From Tetragonia tetragonoides (taxonomy: Eukaryota > Streptophyta > Magnoliopsida > Caryophyllales > Aizoaceae), in the NCBI GenBank assembly GCA_038025085.1, contig CM076148.1:36477691-36541690 (forward strand): 64,000 nucleotides of DNA, written 5' to 3'. A model generated the notes under the pieces. That model ran no database searches and was not told the DNA's origin. It saw only the letters and a list, made by a program, of their open reading frames with translations. Shown here in pieces: positions 58,019 to 64,000 of the stretch. A program made the translations under genes and the position numbers. Each line of letters opens with the position of its first letter. The stretch's first letter is position 1.

Positions 58019-58132
58019 CTAAAGGTCTCCTATGTTTATCTGCATAACTCTTCTGACGATCTTGGGCTGCTTTTATTTTCTCTCTAATTACTCTCACTTG
58101 TGAGTTATAGTCATATGTGAGCATATGTTCAA

Positions 58133-58150
58133 AGAACTTTATCACCAAAA
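58133..58150. other. Templated filler: 18-bp copy of nearby Gypsy sequence
   Basis: AAAGAACTTTATCACCAA recurs exactly at 57693-57710, where it encodes GDKV-type Gypsy sequence. Here it sits out of context next to duplicated GAGTTATAG and TCATATGTGAGCATAT blocks at the point where Gypsy homology ends. Confidence 0.6.
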
Positions 58151-58160
58151 TGAGTTATAG

Positions 58161-58453
58161 TACCCGTTTGGCCTACCATCTACCAACTTCTCCTTCTCCT
58201 CCCAAATTTGTTCTAGCTCACCCCTTTTTAATCCACTCTTCCCTCCATTTCCAACTTCTAAGAAGTTGAAATAAAGCTACAATTAGACTAGAAGGAGAAG
58301 TTACAAATTGTAGCTTCTCCTTCTCCTTCCACTTCTAGCATTATTTTGACTTCTTAGAAGTTGGAAATGAAGGAGGAGTGGATAAAAAGGGGGTGAATAA
58401 GAACAAATTTGAAAGGAGAAGTTGAATTTGTGGGAGATAGGCCAAACGGGCCA
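58161..58453. mobile_element. MITE with long terminal inverted repeats
   Basis: About 290 bp. The left arm TACCCGTTTGGCCTACCATC and right arm (reversed) GGCCCGTTTGGCCTATCTCC stay complementary for about 80 bp (CAACTTCTCCTT..., CAAATTTGTTCT..., ATCCACTC). The interior is itself a hairpin (ACTTCTAAGAAGTTG and reverse). Boundaries are accurate to a few bases; TAG flanks are possible. Confidence 0.8.
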
Positions 58454-58570
58454 ATAGTCATATGTGAGCATATTTAACCCCCAAAAAGGCATTAAGTGTG
58501 CCAAAATGTGCCATAGTCACACATCAACATATTTACCCCCAAAAAGACATTTAAGTGTGCCAAAATAATG
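58454..58570. repeat. Two-unit tandem repeat in the mariner 3' flank
   Basis: Units share ATAGTCA, CATATTTA, CCCCCAAAAAG and CATTAAGTGTGCCAAAAT (about 62 bp each). Confidence 0.75.
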
Positions 58571-58858
58571 TGCCCCAAAAAGTGATTCAATTAAATCAAG
58601 TTCCTAATTGAAGAAGAACCGTTTTTCTTCACCTATGAACTCGCTTTCAGCTTGTACCAACTCCCACGAATCATTTGATGAAAAAAAATCTGATTGATTC
58701 AATACATCATCTTCTTCTTCAATATCTTCATGTATGAAATTTGAAGGATCATCATTTTCATCTTCTTCTGTTTGTTCTGCCTGTACTGGCATATTCTGTG
58801 TTGCTGGCATGTTCTGTGTTGTAGATCCTCCTGCAATAAACTGAGATGCATTTACTAT

Positions 58859-59422
58859 TAGGGGTAAGCATGGGTGGGTACCCGCCTAAAATACCTGGAA
58901 CTTGTACTGAAACTGGTTACTACGGGTCCTGAAATCTGGGAACTGATACTAGAACTGGTTACCACGGATCCTGAAATCTGAGAACAGGTACTGGAACTGG
59001 CGGGTACCGATTCCAAGACCAAGTACCCATTTCCACTTTTTCATAGACTTTTTTGTTCTCTTTTTTCCCTAAAACTTAATATTATTTTATACAACTCTCT
59101 TTAATAAACCATCTATTACTAAAATTTACCTAATATCATAATATTAGAACCCAAAAACAAAAATACAAAAATAATAATTAATAAAACTCAATGCCACATC
59201 AAAGTATGAAACTCATAAACTGGATCTTGGAATTGGTCTTGCCGGGTACCCGACGGGTACCTGGTCCCAAAAACTGGTACCCGGAACTGGTACTGGTTCC
59301 AATCAGTTTCGAAATTCTGGAACCAGAATTGGTTCCGGTGGGACTAGTTCCAAGTCTGACCCGCCGGGTCCTGACCGGTTCCAGATCCAGTACCAGGTAC
59401 TTGGTCCCATTGCTCACCCCTA
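58859..59422. mobile_element. Non-autonomous hAT-type element, copy 2 (inverted relative to copy 1)
   Basis: 564 bp; ends TAGGGGTAAGCA...TTGCTCACCCCTA; TSD TTTACTAT/TCTACTAT (one mismatch). High similarity to 53884-54448 on the other strand. Inserted in the mariner transposase C-terminal coding region; removal restores the frame TISIV-NASQF. Confidence 0.92.
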
Positions 59423-60644
59423 TCTACTATGCTAATTGTTAGCCATTGTTTTTTTGCAGCAGGGACTGCATCTTCATCCGGTTGTACCACCAAAGGTACT
59501 AAACCTTGTCTTGCAAGTCTGTCCTTGCCCACATGCGGGATTTTGTAATTGTTTTCACCCTTAACTTTGATTATTTTCCACATACAATATTGTAAAGATA
59601 ACCATACCTTGTTTTATTGATAGGGATCAATAATATCAAAAGCATTTTCAACCACTTTAACAAGTTTCACAACATTCATGGGACATGATTCATATTGAAT
59701 GGGTTGAATATGCCTAAAAAATACCCCAAATCTAAAAACATTACTATTTGAACTGTTTGTTGGTTGGTTACGTAAACGTATGTCCCAATGCCCTTCACTC
59801 TGCTGCTGTCCACTCTAGTTCTGTGGGTGATGTGTGAGGTCTAGCATTGTCTTGTTGAACCCAAATAGTTCCAGTTTCCCCTATTGACCATTTTTATTTG
59901 ATGGTTGGTAATAGCTTGTTGATGAGACAATCTTTGATTACTGCTTTAGTAATTGAACCTATTGCCTTGGTTTCAAGGGTCACTCTTGGTTTGTGCTTAT
60001 TGTTTCTCTTGACTGGCTTAATGACAATGAATGGCCAAATTCATATCTTCCCATCAAACAACAACTCCCCATTTGGCCCATACCTAGGTCGAGCTACAGC
60101 TGATAAAAACATGACTTTTGTTATGAATTTTTTCAATTTGCATGTTTCGTAAGGATCTACTTCTAATGGGTGCTTACCTTTGGCTTCTTTTGGTCAAAAG
60201 TAACCATTTCTCATCTATGCACTACAAATAAACATGTGTTTTGCTGCCGACGACATCAGTCGCTAAACGCCTAAAATCGGTCACTAAATGACATTTGCGA
60301 CCGGTTTGCGGCCGATTTCAGTCGGTCGCAAAAAACCTAGTGGCTTAATATTCATTGGTCGCAAAATAAACTAGCGCGTCGGTTGCTAAATTGTATTTTG
60401 GTTTTTTAAAAAAAGTCAGATTAGCAAACCAAAAATTTGGCTGCTAATCTGGAAATTAAATCATGGTTTACTTCTCCAGTTCTTACTTGTTACTTCTCCA
60501 ACTCTCCACAACTAACTGCAAATCTAAAACACTATTTCACTGCTCACACATGTATAAACTCCCCACGCAACAAATTAGATGAACAAAATTTCATCAAAGT
60601 TTAGATGAGAAAAAAAAACAGGAATACTAGATGGGGAAAAGGCC

Positions 60645-60816
60645 AGGGTACAACCACATTATGTGTGGAAAAATAGTTTCACACAGGCCAATAGGAATGA
60701 AGATAAATAAATTATTATTTATAAAAATTCAGGGTACAACCACATTATGTGTGGAAAAATAGCTTCACACAGGCCAATAGGAATGAAGATAAATAAATTA
60801 TTATTTATAAAAATAT
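60645..60816. repeat. 86-bp tandem duplication inside the CACTA element
   Basis: Two nearly identical units (60645-60730, 60731-60816) starting AGGGTACAACCACATTATGT and ending TTATTTATAAAAAT; one T/C difference visible. Confidence 0.93.
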
Positions 60817-62233
60817 ATGAAATCCTTTTAGATAGATTTAAAGTTTGAGAGTTTGAAATTTAAAATATATACTTTGAATTTCAAAATATTGTTTTTGAAG
60901 GGATAAGTATTATTTTGCATTTTTTTCTCTTTTTTCACTTCCATAAATTGAGGACCTGGGGGAGGGGCGTTCCCACGTATTGTTCCTATTGTGGTGCTTT
61001 AATTTGTACTTTCATTTTCACCAACCAAAAAAATAAAAAAAATAGTAGTTGATTACTGCGCACCAAAAATTATAACAATTTGTAGGTGATTATTAAAATA
61101 TTTATAATAATCGCTACTAAATTAATGAACTATATAGTTAATTACTTAAATTATGTATGTTAGGCCACTAACCAAGCAACAACAATATACACTTCTTTAC
61201 GGTAGACCATTCTTTTTTGATTTTTTTTTTTTGGAACTCAATGAAAGGGAAGTTTTTGGTACAATGGAGTACGAAGGTTTTTTTTTTAGTTTACAAATAA
61301 CGTTCTTCTGAATATGATTAGTATTAAGGTATTATTTTTTTATTTACTTTGCTAAGTGAACTGAAACTTCATAGTTCTGCTGAAAGCTAACAATATTTCT
61401 GGAAACGCTTTCCCTTATTTTTACCTCCTTATTTTTAGGGAAAATTTAACTACTAGTATTTTCATAGTTTCTCTCCCATCATCAATATTCCCTCCTAAGT
61501 GAAATTGTTTTCATCCTACAATTCCCTCCATTGTGAGATACTTCCTCCTTAAAAAAATTCTCTCATTTGCCATGTGTCACACTTGTACTTGCTTGTGTGA
61601 AATTAATTTTCACACAACGTGTGGCTTAATAAGGGCCCACTGGATGGTGGACAAAAGAAGATATAGACAACAATATAATTGGGCAATAATGTTTAAGACA
61701 TTTTAACACTTAAGACAACAAATTCATTACAAAAAAAAAATAGAAAAATTCGAACACGCCAAGAATTCCACACAAAGAATTACGAAAGATCTGGAGTTCT
61801 GACCGTTGAGATCGTCATCTTCAACCACGACACTCAAAACCCCAGATCTGAATTACTCGACGTGGACAACGAATTGTTTGACACCCCCTTACCGTCGAGA
61901 TCGTGGTCTTCAACCGCGGTCTTTTTCTTCAACACTTCGAGTGAGATGGAAATTTGAAGATGAGTGAAAGGGAGAGTTGAAAATAAGAGAGAAAAAGAGG
62001 CATGCGAAACCCTAGATTTAGAAAACAGGTTGGTTAATGAAAAATGGAAAGTTTATGTGTGGTGGAGAAGGCAAGGTGAGAGAAGAGATGGAGAAAGCAA
62101 GTTGAGAGAAGAGATGGAGTAGAAGGTAGAGGAGAGGATAGAGAGAGTGTCTGTGTGAGGGGGCTGTGACTTGTGAGACTCGGTTGAGACAAAAAGGGGC
62201 TTTTATAGTTAGGGTTTATAAGGCTTAAACTAA

Positions 62234-62548
62234 GGGTCTGTTCTCCCCAACTTATTTCTGTTTAATTCTGTTTATTTCAGCAAACTTCAACAAACTTCAG
62301 CAAACTTCAACAAAGTTAAACAAAGTTAAACAAAGTTAAATAAAGTTAAACAAAGTTCAACAAAGTTAAACAAACCAATATACAAACTAGTTATAAAAAA
62401 CACCTGAATCAACAAGATTCAACAAAAATAAACAAAGTTAAACGAAGTTCAACAAAGTTAAATAAAGTTAAATAAAGTTCAACAAAGTTCAACAAAAATA
62501 AATTTTCAGTAATAAATATAAACGTTTTTCAGTTGGGGGAACAGACCC
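62234..62548. mobile_element. MITE with TAA TSD nested in the CACTA element
   Basis: 315 bp; ends GGGTCTGTTCTCCCCAACT and AGTTGGGGGAACAGACCC, TSD TAA (62231-62233, 62549-62551): PIF/Harbinger-like. The interior is a run of CAACAAAGTTAAA-type short repeats. The same outer GGGTCTGTTC motif occurs at the 16538 element. Confidence 0.88.
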
Positions 62549-63182
62549 TAAGTGGAAAAACTAAGGCAATTACAACCGTAAATTTCTAGTCGCGGGATTA
62601 GCGACCGAATCCAAATTGGTCGCTAATTCTGTCATTTTGCGACCGACTAGCCACCGGTGGCTAAATTCGATCGCTAATCAGCGTTTTTCTTGCAGTGATG
62701 TGTATGTGATCATGGAATGATTTGAATGTAGGAATCCTGTAAAGTTTATCATTTTGCAACTTTGACAAGCAAAACTCTAACCTGGTTCTCAAATTCTGTT
62801 CGGTTTAGAGTTGGCTTAATTGCATTGGTGTGCATTCTGATGAGCTTCTTCTTCACCAGCCTATGACATATTGACTTGGACATCTTGAGTACTCTTGCAA
62901 GCGCTCGAATAGTCGACCTTGTTGAGCGATGTGCTCCAATCATGGGGGTCAAGTCCCAATCAGTTGGTTTAGGTCTAGTGTTTCCTCTGTATTTCCGCTG
63001 CACATTAATTGCTAGTGATGACTCTAGTTGAGCCTTAGCATTTTTCCACAATGTCCCTATTGTGTTACTTGAACATTGGAAGTCTGAAGCACATTGTTTT
63101 ACAATTCCATACTTCAGTTTACCATCTTTGTAGTTTTGTAGCAGCACTTGATAAATCCTCTACCTTGCATCATTGGTCGTAG

Positions 63183-63880
63183 GGCAGAGTCTATTTCTTA
63201 GCTTGTTTGGTTTTGTGCTTTATTTGTCTAATTGGTTTGTTGCTGATTTTGTAGGGAACACATGTAAAAAACAGAAAGGATAAAGGAGAAGGAAAAGGAA
63301 GAAGAAAAGAAGATAAAGATCTGTAGAAAATGAGAAGTTAGAGTTTATATACAGTTAAAATTTGGAGAATGGGGGAATTTTCAAGTTTCAAATTCAATTC
63401 ATTTGAATTGTAATTTACAAATGTAAAGTGGAGGCAAATTTAAATTTAATGAAAAGTTTGGGAATGTGAAAGTATTGGAGTCAATCTCAATTTTAATCTC
63501 TCTCTCTCTTACTCAACAAACGTGGCAAACCCATCTCAAAAGGGGCCACCAAATTAAAAATGGTAAAATGGGGCCAAATTTTAAATTGAATAAAAAGATT
63601 GGGAAATTGAAACATTTGGAGCTAACATTCAACTTTAATTTCTCTGTCATTGCAAAACTTGGGAAACCCACTCCAAAAGGGCCACCAAGTTCTCTCTCCT
63701 CTTTCCATGTTTAAAATTAAAAGAGGCCCCCACTATAATCACATTCAATAATAATAAAAAAAGGGTCACCATATTCTCTCTTTAATTAAACTAAGGTCTT
63801 TGAGTTACTTTTGGGCTAAAGTTTGCTTGTCTTAAACTCTGTTCCAAGTCAAACCACCAAGGTAAACATGAGACCGAGGG
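63183..63880. other. Mariner 5' region; no separate gene seen
   Basis: Between the transposase N-terminus and the right terminal repeat. AT-rich with imperfect internal duplication (GGCCACCAA, AAATTGAA-AT-TTTGG blocks near 63450-63690). Probably the transposase leader and promoter. Confidence 0.5.
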
Positions 63881-63890
63881 AATATCATTT

Positions 63891-64000
63891 CTACTTATAA
63901 ACCTGCTCTTGTATATTGCTCCATTTTTCATGAGTTGCAAGACACTCTTTCTCTTTATTCACAATGATGGGATCAACAGAGATATGGTGGATATTTTGTT
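63891..64000. other. Right-hand flank of the mariner element; nothing identified
   Basis: 110 bp to the window edge without recognisable features. Confidence 0.4.

Larger units (their letters stand above)
56532..58130 (-). pseudogene. Gypsy polyprotein C-terminal fragment (integrase end), split by two DNA transposons
   Basis: From the right (58110 down): REKIKAAQDRQKSYADKHRR and PL, interrupted by a MITE (57723-58018), EFKVGDKVL, interrupted by a CACTA element (57020-57692), then [51 protein letters not shown] and a decayed end (EEQPVQILDYK, VKVLWRSETVEA). This is the integrase C-terminal region of a plant Ty3/Gypsy element. Upstream Gag, protease, RT and the integrase core are missing. Confidence 0.92.
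60220..62697. mobile_element. Non-autonomous CACTA element, 2.48 kb, in the mariner transposase
   Basis: Ends CACTACAAATAAACA...TTTTTCTTGCAGTG; TSD ATG (60217-60219, 62698-62700). Subterminal GGTCGC/GCGACC repeats as in the 57-kb element. The interior is AT-rich with no transposase ORF; it contains an 86-bp tandem duplication and a nested MITE. Removing it restores THIDEKW in the mariner catalytic motif. Confidence 0.93.
58604..63170 (-). pseudogene. Mariner-like transposase pseudogene split by hAT and CACTA insertions
   Basis: Right part (63170-62701): helix-turn-helix regions, QVLLQNYKDGKLK, STRSTIRALARVLKMSKS, HTNAIKPTLN. After the CACTA element the frame resumes at the first catalytic Asp (HIDEKW), then KKFITKVMFLSAVARPRYG and QQDNARPH with the second Asp. 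The third motif reads NSSNSN where active relatives have NSPDLN, so the third Asp is gone. The C-terminal signature NYKIPHVGKDRLARQG (about 59530) runs through the second hAT insertion into an acidic tail (EEDENDDPSNF..., stop at 58604). At least four in-frame stops. Clearly dead. The family mobilises Stowaway-type MITEs. Confidence 0.92.
51260..63882 (-). mobile_element. Mariner-like element expanded to 12.6 kb by nested insertions (proposed)
   Basis: The left end ACTCCCTCTGACCCATGTTT and the right end, reversed, TTCCCTCGGTCTCATGTTTA continue identically (ACCTTGGTGGTTT). TA abuts both ends, and an 8-base TATCATTT sits directly outside each (51252-51259, 63883-63890), which argues that they are the two ends of one insertion. 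A mariner transposase pseudogene runs inward from the right end. Subtracting recognised inserts leaves about 3.3 kb, normal for a plant mariner. The weak point is the left part (52.2-53.08 kb), which carries a separate plus-strand ORF. Confidence 0.6.

Noticed and set aside
53883..59442. Two homologous 77-83 codon ORFs in opposite orientation as paralogous genes
   Set aside because: Both fall exactly within the two copies of one hAT-type element; no conserved start context or domain.

Overview
The window is eukaryotic plant nuclear DNA: AT-rich, intron-containing genes with GT-AG junctions, many microsatellites, and layers of plant transposons. The 6-phosphogluconate dehydrogenase, ceramide synthase and other proteins read like a eudicot. 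From memory the 6PGDH closely resembles the spinach enzyme, so Amaranthaceae (spinach or a relative) is my best guess. That is an inference, not a search result.

Genes. (1) 3590-11457, minus: a complete six-exon LAG1/LOH-type ceramide synthase (308 aa). Its large introns hold a LINE 3' end, a SINE and a LINE endonuclease scrap. (2) 21960-22436, plus: a single-exon SOB FIVE-LIKE (SOFL) protein. (3) 27826-29283, minus: cytosolic/peroxisomal-type 6PGDH, coding region uninterrupted, with a 1.36 kb intron in the 5' UTR. (4) 33-45 kb, plus: two intact two-exon genes for small secreted cysteine-rich peptides (two six-cysteine modules each) with a decayed third copy between them. (5) About 40.3-40.9 kb, plus: a plastid-type GNAT acetyltransferase whose start is unresolved. 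(6) 46406-46522, minus: a 38-residue single-pass membrane microprotein. (7) 52728-53078, plus: an unrecognised acidic ORF, apparently cut short.

Mobile elements. 13.9-15.6 kb is a 1.76 kb foldback element built of nested hairpins with an 8-bp target duplication. 35277-38216 is a very young non-autonomous Copia-type LTR element carrying only Gag plus the start of protease; it sits inside the cysteine-rich peptide cluster. 47.15-50.67 kb is a decayed LINE split by three hAT-type elements. 51.26-63.88 kb looks like one mariner-like element grown to 12.6 kb by a retroposon, a truncated Gypsy element, two CACTA elements, two hAT elements and several MITEs. Several insertions can be checked because removing the insert and one target duplication restores the host element's reading frame.

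The host genes have unrelated functions (sphingolipid synthesis, cytokinin-related growth, pentose phosphate pathway, secreted peptides, protein acetylation), as expected for a plant chromosome; there is no operon or cluster logic apart from the tandem peptide genes. No CRISPR, rRNA or intact tRNA gene was seen.
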